NCBI RefSeq assembly: GCF_024704725.1
Contig: NZ_JALIQS010000003.1
Location: 434,001-498,000 of the forward strand
Length of the DNA stretch: 64,000 nt
Source of the DNA: Shinella sp. CPCC 101442
Lineage (GTDB): Bacteria > Pseudomonadota > Alphaproteobacteria > Rhizobiales > Rhizobiaceae
Reading direction: 5' to 3'
The notes below the pieces were generated by a model. It saw only the letters and a program-made list of their open reading frames with translations, was not told the DNA's origin and made no database searches. Below are positions 8,031-17,296 of the stretch, piece after piece. The position numbers and the translations under genes were made by a program. How positions within the stretch are numbered: the first letter of the stretch is position 1; every line of letters starts with the position of its first letter.

Positions 8031-9573
8031 TGCCATCGTGATCGGCGCCGGACACAACGGCCTTGCCGCCGCAACCCGGCTTGCCAAGGGCGGCCGGCGC
8101 GTTCTGGTGCTGGAAGCGGCGAGCGAACCGGGCGGCGCGGCGCGCGGCCGTGAGTTTGCCCCCGGCTTCCGGTCCGCCGGCCTCGCCCATCTCGTCAACC
8201 GGTTGGATGCGGAAGTTGCCCGCGATATCGGGCTCGACCTCAAGGGCGAAGAAAAACTGCTGCCGACGACGGTGCTCGACGGTTCCGGCAAGGCCATCAC
8301 CCTTCACGGCGCCTATGGCGAAAGCATCGACGGCGTCTCCGCCGATGAAGCTGTCGCCTTCGCTGCGATGCGCAAGAAACTGATCTTCCAGGCCGGCATC
8401 CTGAAACGCTTCCTGCGCCGCCCGCCGCCGCAGATCGGCGCGATCTCGCTTGGCGACATCTCGACCCTCGCCACCGCCGGCCTCAGCCTGATCCGCAGGG
8501 GTCGCAGCGAGAGCCGCGATTTCCTACGCATGCTGCTGATGAACGTCGCCGACGTCACCGACGAATATCTGACGGACGACCGCCTGAAAGGCCTGCTCGC
8601 CTTCGACGCCACACTGGGCATCCATCTCGGCCCCCGCTCGCCGACCTCCCTGCTCGGTCTCTATTATCGCCTGACCGGCGACGTCGCCGGGAGAACCGGT
8701 GGTCAGTTCATCCCATCAGGCGGCATGGCAAGCGTTGCGCCCGCCTTCGTGCGCGCCGCGGAAAAGGCCGGCGTCACCATTCGCTGCGCGACGCCCGTCG
8801 GCCGCATCCTCGCCGACCGCGGCCGGACCAGCGGCGTCGTTCTCGGCGACGGCACGGAGATCCTTGCCCCCATCGTCGTTTCGGCCGTCCATCCACAGAC
8901 GACGTTCCTTCACCTCGTCGATCCCGCCGAAAGCGGCACCGGCTTCGTGCGTTCGGTGAAGAACGTGCGCAGCTACGGCAATGTCGCCAAGCTGGACCTC
9001 GCACTGGAGCGCGTCCCCGACTTCACCGGCCTGCCGGTGGAAGCCCGCAACGGACGCATCGTGCTGGTCCGCTCCAAGGAGCAGGTCGAGACGGCCTTCA
9101 ACCCGGCGAAGTACGGCGAGTTCTCTACCGATCCGGTCATGGAGATCACGCTGCCGAGCCTTGCCGATCCATCATTGGCAGCGGCCGGCGGCTGCACGCT
9201 CTCGGCCCTCGTACAATTTGCTCCCTACCGCCTCAAGGCGGGATGGGAGCAAGGCAAGCCGGCCTTCCTGAAGATCGTGCTGGACGTGCTGGAACGCCAC
9301 GCGCCCGGCATCGGCAAATCCATCCTCGCAGCCAATCTGATGACACCGGTTGATATCGAGGCGGAATACAATCTGCCGGGCGGTCACTGGCACCACGGCG
9401 AGCTGCAGGCCGACCAGCTGCTCGTCAACCGGCCGACGGGGGCCGCATCAGGCTACACCACGCCGATCGAAGGCCTCTATCTCGCCAGCGCGGGCGCGCA
9501 TCCGGGCGGCGGCATTTCCGGCCTGCCGGGCTGGAACGCCGCGCGCCACATCCTTTCGGGAGCGACAGCATGA
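8017..9573 (+). CDS. FAD-dependent oxidoreductase, phytoene-desaturase/PYROXD2-like (second of pair)
   Basis: 518 residues, a paralogue of the preceding protein with the same architecture: FAD motif VIGAGHNG near residues 8-15, EPGGAARGREF, and C-terminal AHPGGGISGLPGWNAA. It overlaps the previous gene by 14 bases in another frame, so translation is coupled. Two tandem members suggest a heteromeric enzyme or two successive oxidation steps (inference). Confidence 0.85.
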   Translation: MTSFDAIVIGAGHNGLAAATRLAKGGRRVLVLEAASEPGGAARGREFAPGFRSAGLAHLVNRLDAEVARDIGLDLKGEEKLLPTTVLDGSGKAITLHGAYGESIDGVSADEAVAFAAMRKKLIFQAGILKRFLRRPPPQIGAISLGDISTLATAGLSLIRRGRSESRDFLRMLLMNVADVTDEYLTDDRLKGLLAFDATLGIHLGPRSPTSLLGLYYRLTGDVAGRTGGQFIPSGGMASVAPAFVRAAEKAGVTIRCATPVGRILADRGRTSGVVLGDGTEILAPIVVSAVHPQTTFLHLVDPAESGTGFVRSVKNVRSYGNVAKLDLALERVPDFTGLPVEARNGRIVLVRSKEQVETAFNPAKYGEFSTDPVMEITLPSLADPSLAAAGGCTLSALVQFAPYRLKAGWEQGKPAFLKIVLDVLERHAPGIGKSILAANLMTPVDIEAEYNLPGGHWHHGELQADQLLVNRPTGAASGYTTPIEGLYLASAGAHPGGGISGLPGWNAARHILSGATA

Positions 9574-10802
9574 ACGCCATGACCAAGTCCGCCGCCGACC
9601 TGCGCCGCGCCGCTCGCGACCATATCCGCCTGCCCCGCCTCGAAACGCCGTTCCACGACCGCCTGATGGCGATCAGCGAGGTCAACGACTGGTACAATTG
9701 GGCCGGCTACAAGGCACCGCATTCGCTCACCGACGGCGAGCTCGAATATTTCGCCATCCGCTCCACCGCCGCGCTCTTCGACATCTCGCCGATGGTGAAA
9801 TACCACATCGCCGGCCCGGATGCGGAACGCTACCTCAACCGCCTGACGCTACGCGACGTGCGAAAACTCGGGCTCAACCGCGTGCACTACACCGCCTGGT
9901 GCGACGACCACGGCCATGTGCTCGACGACGGCACGTTGTTCCGCCTCGGCGAGCAGGAATTCCGCCTCTGCTGCCAGGAACGCCACCTACCCTGGCTCGT
10001 CGACAGTGCCTTCGGCTTCACCGTCGATATCCGCGAGGAGACGGAGGAAATCGCCGGCCTCGCGCTTCAAGGTCCGACCAGCTACGCCGTGCTGCGCGAT
10101 GCCGGTTTCGTCGGCGCGGAAAAGCTGAAACCCTTCGACATCGCCACTTTCCCGCATGAGGGCGGAGAGGTGACGATCTCGCGCACCGGCTTCACCGGCG
10201 ATCTCGGCTACGAGCTGTTCGTGCCGCGTGCCAAAGCGCTCTCCCTGTGGGATCGCCTGTGGGCTGCGGGCGAGACCCATGCCATCCGCGCCATCGGCTA
10301 CGGCGCGCTCAACCAGACCCGCATCGAGGCCGGCTTCATCGTCGCCAATGCGGACTTCATGACCGCCGAAGCGGCGCTGCGCGCCGACCGCGTGCGCATG
10401 CCGGACGAAATCGGCCTGGAATGGCTCGTCGATCCGGACAAGCCGAACTTCAACGGTCGCCGCGCGATCCTCGATGCACGGCGGAATCAGACTCTCAAGC
10501 ACATCCTGGTAGGCCTTGAAATCGAAGGGAATATTTCCGCCGAGCACGCCATCGTCTACCATCGGCAGAAGCATGAGGCAGGCCTCGTCACCGCCGCGAT
10601 CTGGTCGCCGACGGCCAAGCGCAACATCGCCATCGCCAGCCTGGAACGGCCCTACGGTTCGAAATTCACGGGAAATCTCTGGGTGGAGATCTATGCTTTG
10701 CGCGAGCTGAAATACCAGAAGATGATGAAGCGCGCGAAAATCGTGCCCCGTCCCTTCGTCAAGCTCGCCCGCCGCACCGCAACGCCGCCCGGCCTCAAGT
10801 AG
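9570..10802 (+). CDS. GcvT/DmdA-family folate-dependent aminomethyltransferase-like protein
   Basis: 410 residues. The N-terminal GcvT folate-binding domain shows ALFDISPMVKYHIAGPDAERYLNRL, then LALQGPTSYAVL, SRTGFTGDLGYELFV and RIEAGFI, the usual T-protein landmarks. A C-terminal barrel domain follows. Family members move one-carbon units from amines or sulfonium compounds to tetrahydrofolate (GcvT, DmdA, sarcosine/dimethylglycine enzymes). Coupled by ATGA to the FAD enzyme upstream, it probably accepts a C1 unit released by oxidation. No other glycine-cleavage genes are here, so it is not the housekeeping gcvT. Confidence 0.82.
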   Translation: MNAMTKSAADLRRAARDHIRLPRLETPFHDRLMAISEVNDWYNWAGYKAPHSLTDGELEYFAIRSTAALFDISPMVKYHIAGPDAERYLNRLTLRDVRKLGLNRVHYTAWCDDHGHVLDDGTLFRLGEQEFRLCCQERHLPWLVDSAFGFTVDIREETEEIAGLALQGPTSYAVLRDAGFVGAEKLKPFDIATFPHEGGEVTISRTGFTGDLGYELFVPRAKALSLWDRLWAAGETHAIRAIGYGALNQTRIEAGFIVANADFMTAEAALRADRVRMPDEIGLEWLVDPDKPNFNGRRAILDARRNQTLKHILVGLEIEGNISAEHAIVYHRQKHEAGLVTAAIWSPTAKRNIAIASLERPYGSKFTGNLWVEIYALRELKYQKMMKRAKIVPRPFVKLARRTATPPGLK

Positions 10803-10803
10803 G

Positions 10804-11052
10804 ATGGACGAGGAAACCCGACGCAACTGGGAGATCATTGCCCTTCCGCCCGGCGCCGAATGGTCCGGGCGCGCGCGGTATGCGGCGGCGATGTATTTCT
10901 GCCAGCGCGGCGAGATGGCGCCGGAAGTGCTGGAAATCTATCGCATCTGTTCGCGGCTCGATGCGGAGGATCCGGTGTCCGTGCTGCGGCGTTGGGAGGT
11001 CGGCGCAGCGTGGATCGAACGCCTGGAAGCCTTCCGCCGCGGATCAGGTTGA
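10804..11052 (+). CDS. small protein of unknown function (82 aa)
   Basis: 82 residues beginning one base after the GcvT-like stop, so it is very likely translated by reinitiation. The product is acidic, soluble and without membrane segments, with helical WSGRARYAAAMYFCQRG and a W-rich end. It overlaps the convergent TetR gene by 9 bases at the 3' end. I recognise no family. Coupled position and normal composition argue that it is real; it could be a subunit or stabiliser of the oxidoreductase set. Confidence 0.6.
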   Translation: MDEETRRNWEIIALPPGAEWSGRARYAAAMYFCQRGEMAPEVLEIYRICSRLDAEDPVSVLRRWEVGAAWIERLEAFRRGSG

Positions 11053-11667
11053 TGGCGTGGGAGCCGAATACGTCGCAAACAGCCGGCGGAGAGCCTCCTT
11101 GCCTTCGCTGGCGATATCGAACCGGCGGCCGAACAGCAGCCATTCCGAGCACAGCCCCTTGATGACCCAGCGCAGCATGGAGGCCGCCGAACGCGGCGTC
11201 CAGGTGCCGCCGAGCTTGCCCTGCCCTTCGGCCTTTGCAAAAGCCGCTTCGAGCGCCTGCATGTGTTCGTCGTCGAGATCGTTCTGGCGTTCGGAGATGG
11301 CGGCGAACTCACCCGATGTATCGCAGCGCAAGAGGATCGACAGGATGCGCTGGCGGTGTTCGTCGGTGGCGAGCATTTCCAGCCACTCCCGCCCCACCCG
11401 TTCGAGCACGCCGAACACGTCGGCATTCTCGGCTTCCAGTTCGCGGGCAATCAGCTCTTCCTGCGGCATCGGAAGCGAGTTGTAGAGTTCCAGCACCAGA
11501 TCCGCCCGGTTGGCGAAGTGCCAGTAGATGGCGCCGCGGGTAACCCCCGCGACGCGCGCCACATCCTCCATCGAGGCATGGGCGACACCCTTTTCGTAGA
11601 AGACCTTTTCTGCCGCCAGCAGGATCTGCTGGCGGGTTTCCTTGGCCTCCGCCTTGGTCCGGCGCAT
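11044..11667 (-). CDS. TetR-family repressor of the RND efflux operon (AcrR/TtgR type)
   Basis: 207 residues. The N-terminal HTH reads ASMEDVARVAGVTRGAIYWHFANRADL, which closely follows AcrR/TtgR-type pump repressors; the C-terminal domain WVIKGLCSEWLL with the following helix fits drug-sensing TetR_C_2. It lies 6 bases after the RND permease as the last gene of the pump operon, an unusual position since such repressors are usually divergent. This would give direct negative feedback through the operator at 16180-16203. Confidence 0.88.
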   Translation of the reverse strand: MRRTKAEAKETRQQILLAAEKVFYEKGVAHASMEDVARVAGVTRGAIYWHFANRADLVLELYNSLPMPQEELIARELEAENADVFGVLERVGREWLEMLATDEHRQRILSILLRCDTSGEFAAISERQNDLDDEHMQALEAAFAKAEGQGKLGGTWTPRSAASMLRWVIKGLCSEWLLFGRRFDIASEGKEALRRLFATYSAPTPST

Positions 11668-11673
11668 GGCTAC

Positions 11674-14600
11674 CTACTCCGCCGGGCTTGTCGCCGCCGG
11701 AGCCGGCTCCTCCTTCTTTTTCCCGTAGCCGAACAGCTTCATCACGAAGACGAAGAAGACGGGCACGAAGAAGATGGCGAGCACGGTGGCGGTGATCATG
11801 CCGCCCATCACGCCCGTACCGATGGCGCGCTGGCTGCCCGAGCTTGCGCCCGTGGCGATCGCAAGCGGCAGAACGCCGAGCGTGAAGGCGAGCGAGGTCA
11901 TCAGGATCGGGCGGAAGCGCAGGTGGCAGGCCTCGATGGTCGCGTCGATCAGCGACTTGCCGTCCTCCATGAGCTCCTTGGCGAACTCGATGATCAGGAT
12001 CGCGTTTTTCGCCGACAGGCCGATGATCGCGATCAGACCCACCTTGAAGTACACGTCATTCGACATGTCGCGCATCGTCACCGCGAGGACAGAACCGATG
12101 ACGCCGAGCGGCACGACGAGGATGACCGCGAACGGGATCGACCAGCTCTCATAGAGCGCTGCGAGGCACAGGAACACCAGGAGGATCGAGAGGCCGACCA
12201 GGATCGGCGCCTGCGAACCGGACTGGATTTCCTGCAACGACTGGCCCGTCCACTCGTAGCCGAAGCCCGGCGGAAGCTGGGCGGCGAGCCGCTGCATTTC
12301 CGCAATCGCGTCACCGGACGAGAAGCCCGGCTTCGTATCGCCGCTGAAGCGGACGGACGGGTAGCCGTTGTAGCCGACCGTCTGCGTCGGCGCCATCGTC
12401 CACTCCGCCGTGGCGAAGGCGGAGATCGGCACCATGCCGCCCGAGGCGTTCCTGACATTCAGGTTCAGGAGATCGGCCACCTGCATGCGTTCGTTCTGAT
12501 CCGCCTGGACCGTCACGCGCTGCATGCGCCCGGCATTCGGGAAGTCGTTGACGTAGGTCGAACCGAGATTGGTCGAGATCGTCGTGTTGATGTCGGCGAA
12601 GGTCACACCGAAGGTGTTGGCCTTCTCGCGGTCGATCACGACATTGACCTGGGCCGCATCCGGCATGCCCTCGACGCGCACGCCCGCCACGACATTGCTC
12701 TGGGCGGCGAGGCCGAGAAGCTGGTCACGCGCGGCCGACAGCGCCTGCTGGCCGAGACCCGCACGGTCCTGGAGACGGAACGAGAAACCGCCCGTCGTGC
12801 CGAGACCCTGGATCGGCGGCGGCGACAGCGCAAAGCTGATCGCGTCCTTGATCTGGCTCATCGCCATGCTCGCACGGCCGGCAATCGACTGCGCGGCATC
12901 CTCCGGCCCGCGTTCGGACCAGTCCTTCAGCGTCACGAAGGCAAGGCCGGCATTCTGGCCCGCACCGAAGAACGAGAAGCCGTTGATGCCGACGATGGTA
13001 TCGACGGCCTTTTCCTGGCCGAAGATCTTTTCGGTCTGGGCAAGCACCTCGTCTGTGCGGTGGCCGGTCGCTTCCGAGGGCAGCTGCATCATGACGATGA
13101 CGAAACCCTGGTCCTCATCCGGCAGGAACGAGGACGGCAGCTTCATGAACATGTAGCCGAGGCCGACGAGGATCGCGAGATAGATCACCATCACGCGGCC
13201 GGTGCGGCGCACCAGCCAGCCGACGCTGCCGCTATAGGCGTGCGAGGTCCGGTCGAAGCCGCGGTTGAACCAGCCGAAGAAGCCGCGCTTGGTGTGGTGA
13301 TGGCCCTTCGGCACCTGCTTCAGGAAGCTGCCGGCAAGCGCCGGGGTCAGCGACAGGGCGAGGAAAGCGGAGAACAGGATCGAGACGACCATCGTCAGCG
13401 AGAACTGCTGGTAGATGACGCCCACGGCGCCCGGGAAGAAGCCCATCGGGATGAACACCGAGGCGAGCACCAGCGTGATGCCGATGACGGCGCCGGTGAT
13501 CTGCTTCATTGCCTTGCGGGTCGCCTCCTTCGGCGGCAGCCCCTCTTCCGACATGATGCGCTCGACGTTTTCGACGACGATGATAGCATCGTCGACGAGA
13601 ATGCCGATGGCGAGCACCATGGCGAACATGGTGAGCACGTTGATCGAGAATCCCATGGCGAGCATGACGGCGCAGGTGCCGAGCAGCGCGACGGGCACGA
13701 CGAGCGTCGGGATGATCGTGTAGCGGATGTTCTGCAGGAACAGGAACATCACGAGGAACACGAGGCCGACGGCTTCGAGCAGCGTATGCAGAACCTTCTC
13801 GATCGACACCTTCACGAAGGGCGACGTGTCATAGGGGATCGAGTATTCGAGGCCCGGCGGGAAGAACTTGGAAAGCTCGTCCATACGCGCCTTGATCGCG
13901 GCCGAGGTTTCCATAGCGTTGCCGCTCGGCGAAAGCTGGACGCCGATAGCGGCGGACGGCTGGCCGTTGAGGCGGGTCGAGAACGAATAGGTCTCGCCGC
14001 CCACTTCCACACGCGCAACGTCACGCAGGCGCACGGCAGAGCCATCCGCATTGGCGCGCAGCACGATGGCGCCGAATTCCTCCGGCGTCGTCAGCTGGCC
14101 ACGGATGTTGACCGGGGCTGCGATCTGCTGGGTGATCGGGTTCGGCTGGGCGCCGATGGAACCGGCGGCGATCTGCGCGTTCTGCGCCTGAACGGCGGCG
14201 GTGATATCCGCTGCCGTCAGGTTAAGACCGAGCATCTTGGCCGGATCGAGCCAGACACGCATCGAGCGCTGGGTCGCAAAGAGCTGCGCGCGGCCGACGC
14301 CGGGCACGCGCTGGACTTCCGAGAGCACGTTTCGGTTCAGGTAGTCGCCGAGGCTGATGGCATCCATCGAGCCGTCCGTCGAGGTGAGCGAGACGATGAG
14401 CAGGAAGCCGGAGCCGGCCTCTTCCACCTGCACGCCCTGGCGGCGCACGGAATCGGGCAGGCGCGGTTCGACGCGGCTGATGCGGTTCTGCACGTCGACG
14501 GACGCCTGGCTCGGGTCTGTGCCCGGCGCGAAGGTGATGTTGATTTCGGCCGAACCCGAAGCACTCGAGGTCGATTCGAAGTACAGCATGCCCTCGACGC

Positions 14601-14811
14601 CGTTCAGCTCATCCTCGATGAGCTTGGTGACGCTCTGGTAGGTGTCCTGCGACGACGCGCCGGAATAGGTGGTCGAGACAGAAATCTGCGGCGGAGCCAC
14701 ATCCGGATACTGCGAGATCGGCAGCAGCGGGATGGAGATGGCGCCGGCGATCATGATGAAGATCGCGACGACCCAGGCGAAAATCGGCCTGTCGATAAAG
14801 AAACTGGGCAT
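11674..14811 (-). CDS. RND multidrug efflux permease, HAE1 family (AcrB-like)
   Basis: 1045 residues, the usual family length. It begins MPSFFIDRPIFAWVVAIF, the canonical first helix of HAE1 pumps, and has twelve predicted membrane helices and two large periplasmic loops. The proton-relay pair is in AIGILVDDAIIVVENVER (helix 4), and helix 10 carries the matching GLSAKNAILIIEFAKE. It exports drugs and other amphiphiles in exchange for protons as a trimer, with the upstream adaptor. No outer-membrane channel gene is present here, so one encoded elsewhere must be used. Confidence 0.95.
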   Translation of the reverse strand: MPSFFIDRPIFAWVVAIFIMIAGAISIPLLPISQYPDVAPPQISVSTTYSGASSQDTYQSVTKLIEDELNGVEGMLYFESTSSASGSAEINITFAPGTDPSQASVDVQNRISRVEPRLPDSVRRQGVQVEEAGSGFLLIVSLTSTDGSMDAISLGDYLNRNVLSEVQRVPGVGRAQLFATQRSMRVWLDPAKMLGLNLTAADITAAVQAQNAQIAAGSIGAQPNPITQQIAAPVNIRGQLTTPEEFGAIVLRANADGSAVRLRDVARVEVGGETYSFSTRLNGQPSAAIGVQLSPSGNAMETSAAIKARMDELSKFFPPGLEYSIPYDTSPFVKVSIEKVLHTLLEAVGLVFLVMFLFLQNIRYTIIPTLVVPVALLGTCAVMLAMGFSINVLTMFAMVLAIGILVDDAIIVVENVERIMSEEGLPPKEATRKAMKQITGAVIGITLVLASVFIPMGFFPGAVGVIYQQFSLTMVVSILFSAFLALSLTPALAGSFLKQVPKGHHHTKRGFFGWFNRGFDRTSHAYSGSVGWLVRRTGRVMVIYLAILVGLGYMFMKLPSSFLPDEDQGFVIVMMQLPSEATGHRTDEVLAQTEKIFGQEKAVDTIVGINGFSFFGAGQNAGLAFVTLKDWSERGPEDAAQSIAGRASMAMSQIKDAISFALSPPPIQGLGTTGGFSFRLQDRAGLGQQALSAARDQLLGLAAQSNVVAGVRVEGMPDAAQVNVVIDREKANTFGVTFADINTTISTNLGSTYVNDFPNAGRMQRVTVQADQNERMQVADLLNLNVRNASGGMVPISAFATAEWTMAPTQTVGYNGYPSVRFSGDTKPGFSSGDAIAEMQRLAAQLPPGFGYEWTGQSLQEIQSGSQAPILVGLSILLVFLCLAALYESWSIPFAVILVVPLGVIGSVLAVTMRDMSNDVYFKVGLIAIIGLSAKNAILIIEFAKELMEDGKSLIDATIEACHLRFRPILMTSLAFTLGVLPLAIATGASSGSQRAIGTGVMGGMITATVLAIFFVPVFFVFVMKLFGYGKKKEEPAPAATSPAE

Positions 14812-14822
14812 CGTTCCGGTCC

Positions 14823-16097
14823 TTACTTCGCCTGCTCGGTCTTGGCGGCATCGCCGCCTTCGGCCTTGCCGGCTTCACCTGCCTTGGCGTCGTCAGTCTT
14901 GGCTTCATCAGCCTTGGCGTCGCCGCCTTCGGCTGCCGGCTTGCCAGCATTCGCTACGGCATTCGGATCCCATTCGGAGGGCACGACTTCTGCGCCCGGC
15001 TGAACCTTCTGGAAGCCTTCGACGATGATCTTCTCGCCGTCCTTCAGGCCATCGGTGATGACCCAGCGCGTACCGGCCGCGCGACCGATGCGAACGGGGC
15101 GCGTGCCGGCCTTGTTGTCGGCGGAAATGACATAGACGAGAGCGCTGCCTGAAGCATCACGCTGCACGGCCTGCTGCGGCACCAGAACGGCGTTCTTCTC
15201 AATGCCCTGCTCGACCTGAACGCGCACATACATGCCCGGAAGGAGATCGCCATCGGGGTTCGGAAATTCGCCGCGCAGCGTCACCTGGCCGGTCGTCTCG
15301 TCGACTGCGGCTTCGGAGAACAGCAGCTTGCCCGGCTGCGGATAGGGCGAGCCATCGTCCAGCACGAGCTTGACTTCGGCCGAGTTGTTGTCGGCCATCA
15401 GAGCGCCATCCTCCAGCGACTTGCGCAGGCGGATGAGGTCGGTCGCCGACTGGGTGAAGTCGGCATAGACGGGGTCGAGCTGCTGGATCGTCGCGAGATT
15501 TTCCGTGCCGCTGGTCGAAACCAGCGCACCTTCGGTGATCAGCGCGCGGCCGATGCGGCCGCTGATCGGCGCCTTGACCTCGGTATATTCGAGATTGAGC
15601 TTGGCGGTCGCCAGACCGGCCTCGGCAATCGCGACATCTGCGTCAGCCTGGGCGAGCTTGGCGACGGCATCGTCATAATTCTGGGCGGACGAAACGTTCG
15701 ACTTCTTCAGCTGCTCCTGGCGGATCGTGTCGTTCTTCGCCTGGGCCTGCACGGCCTTGGCGCGACGCAGCGTCGCCTCGGCACTATCGACCAGCAACTT
15801 GAACGGCGCCGGATCGATCCGGTAGAGCACGTCGCCTTCCTTGACCAGCGAGCCCTGCTCGAAGACGCGCTCGACGATGATGCCGGACGCACGCGGGCGC
15901 ACTTCCGCGGTGCGGGTCGCAGCAATGCGGCCCGGCAGATCGTTGGTGATCGGCACGTCCTCGGCCTTCACGGTGACGACGGCCACCTGCGGCGGCGGAA
16001 AGGAGAAGCCCGCCTGCGGCGCCTGCTCATCGCTGCAGCCGGCGAGGATCAAAAGGGCGCCAAAGGTCGCAATCGAAATCGGTCTCGTGAAACGCAT
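14823..16097 (-). CDS. RND efflux periplasmic adaptor lipoprotein (AcrA-like)
   Basis: 424 residues. Signal peptide with lipobox LILAGC near residue 20 implies a lipid-anchored periplasmic adaptor. Landmarks: PGRIAATRTAEVRPRASGIIV (lipoyl half), DPAPF, alpha-helical hairpin, LEYTEVKAPISGRIGR (second lipoyl half), beta-barrel and membrane-proximal domains. The C-terminal 50 residues are a low-complexity A/K/D/E/G repeat. I chose ATG 16097 (GGAAGA upstream); longer in-frame starts have no signal-peptide logic and would overlap the operator region. It is 11 bases ahead of the permease gene. Confidence 0.93.
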   Translation of the reverse strand: MRFTRPISIATFGALLILAGCSDEQAPQAGFSFPPPQVAVVTVKAEDVPITNDLPGRIAATRTAEVRPRASGIIVERVFEQGSLVKEGDVLYRIDPAPFKLLVDSAEATLRRAKAVQAQAKNDTIRQEQLKKSNVSSAQNYDDAVAKLAQADADVAIAEAGLATAKLNLEYTEVKAPISGRIGRALITEGALVSTSGTENLATIQQLDPVYADFTQSATDLIRLRKSLEDGALMADNNSAEVKLVLDDGSPYPQPGKLLFSEAAVDETTGQVTLRGEFPNPDGDLLPGMYVRVQVEQGIEKNAVLVPQQAVQRDASGSALVYVISADNKAGTRPVRIGRAAGTRWVITDGLKDGEKIIVEGFQKVQPGAEVVPSEWDPNAVANAGKPAAEGGDAKADEAKTDDAKAGEAGKAEGGDAAKTEQAK

Positions 16098-16150
16098 GGG
16101 TTCTTCCATAGGCGATGCCGGCAAGGGCGGCGGGTGCTGAAAACGAATAG

Positions 16151-16176
16151 ATGCGGTGATCGAAGGACCACCGCAT
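16151..16176. promoter_or_regulatory. inverted repeat in the leader of the efflux operon
   Basis: ATGCGGTG (16151-16158) and CACCGCAT (16169-16176) are perfect 8-bp arms around 10 bases. The repeat lies between the operator/-10 region and the adaptor start codon, so it would be a hairpin in the 5' leader or a second protein site. Function unknown. Confidence 0.45.
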
Positions 16177-16179
16177 CGC

Positions 16180-16203
16180 AACATACAAACATCGCTGTAT
16201 GTT
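16180..16203. promoter_or_regulatory. AcrR-like operator
   Basis: Perfect 8-bp arms AACATACA (16180-16187) and TGTATGTT (16196-16203) separated by 8 bases, a 24-bp site. The spacing and the ACATACA/TGTATGT arms match what I recall of the E. coli acrAB operator for AcrR. The predicted -10 of the pump promoter lies within it. Confidence 0.7.
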
Positions 16204-16222
16204 AATTCCTGATGTTTGACAA
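16194..16222 (-). promoter_or_regulatory. predicted promoter of the efflux operon
   Basis: On the minus strand TTGTCA (16222-16217) and TACAGC (16199-16194) are separated by exactly 17 bases. The -10 falls inside the AcrR-like operator, so a bound repressor would block RNA polymerase. The -10 is a weak match, hence moderate confidence. Confidence 0.5.
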
Positions 16223-16259
16223 TCGTAGATCACGCACCGTAAGGCGGCAATCCACCCTG

Positions 16260-16283
16260 ATCACGAACTCGTGATGAGGGACC

Positions 16284-16288
<5 letters not shown>
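16260..16288 (-). terminator. overlapping hairpins at the end of the sugar ABC operon
   Basis: ATCACGA/TCGTGAT (16260-16275) and GATGAGG/CCTCATC (16273-16288) overlap each other and the stop codon of the ATPase gene. There is no T-run. They may form alternative structures that end or stabilise the importer mRNA before the pump operon starts. Confidence 0.4.
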
Positions 16289-17285
<997 letters not shown>

Positions 17286-17296
17286 CCAATTTCCCC

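Noticed and set aside
11263-15003. 1246-codon open frame on the plus strand opposite the RND permease
   Set aside because: Antisense shadow of a GC-rich gene: R/H/D/G-rich translation without domains, while the minus-strand frame encodes a full-length HAE1 pump.
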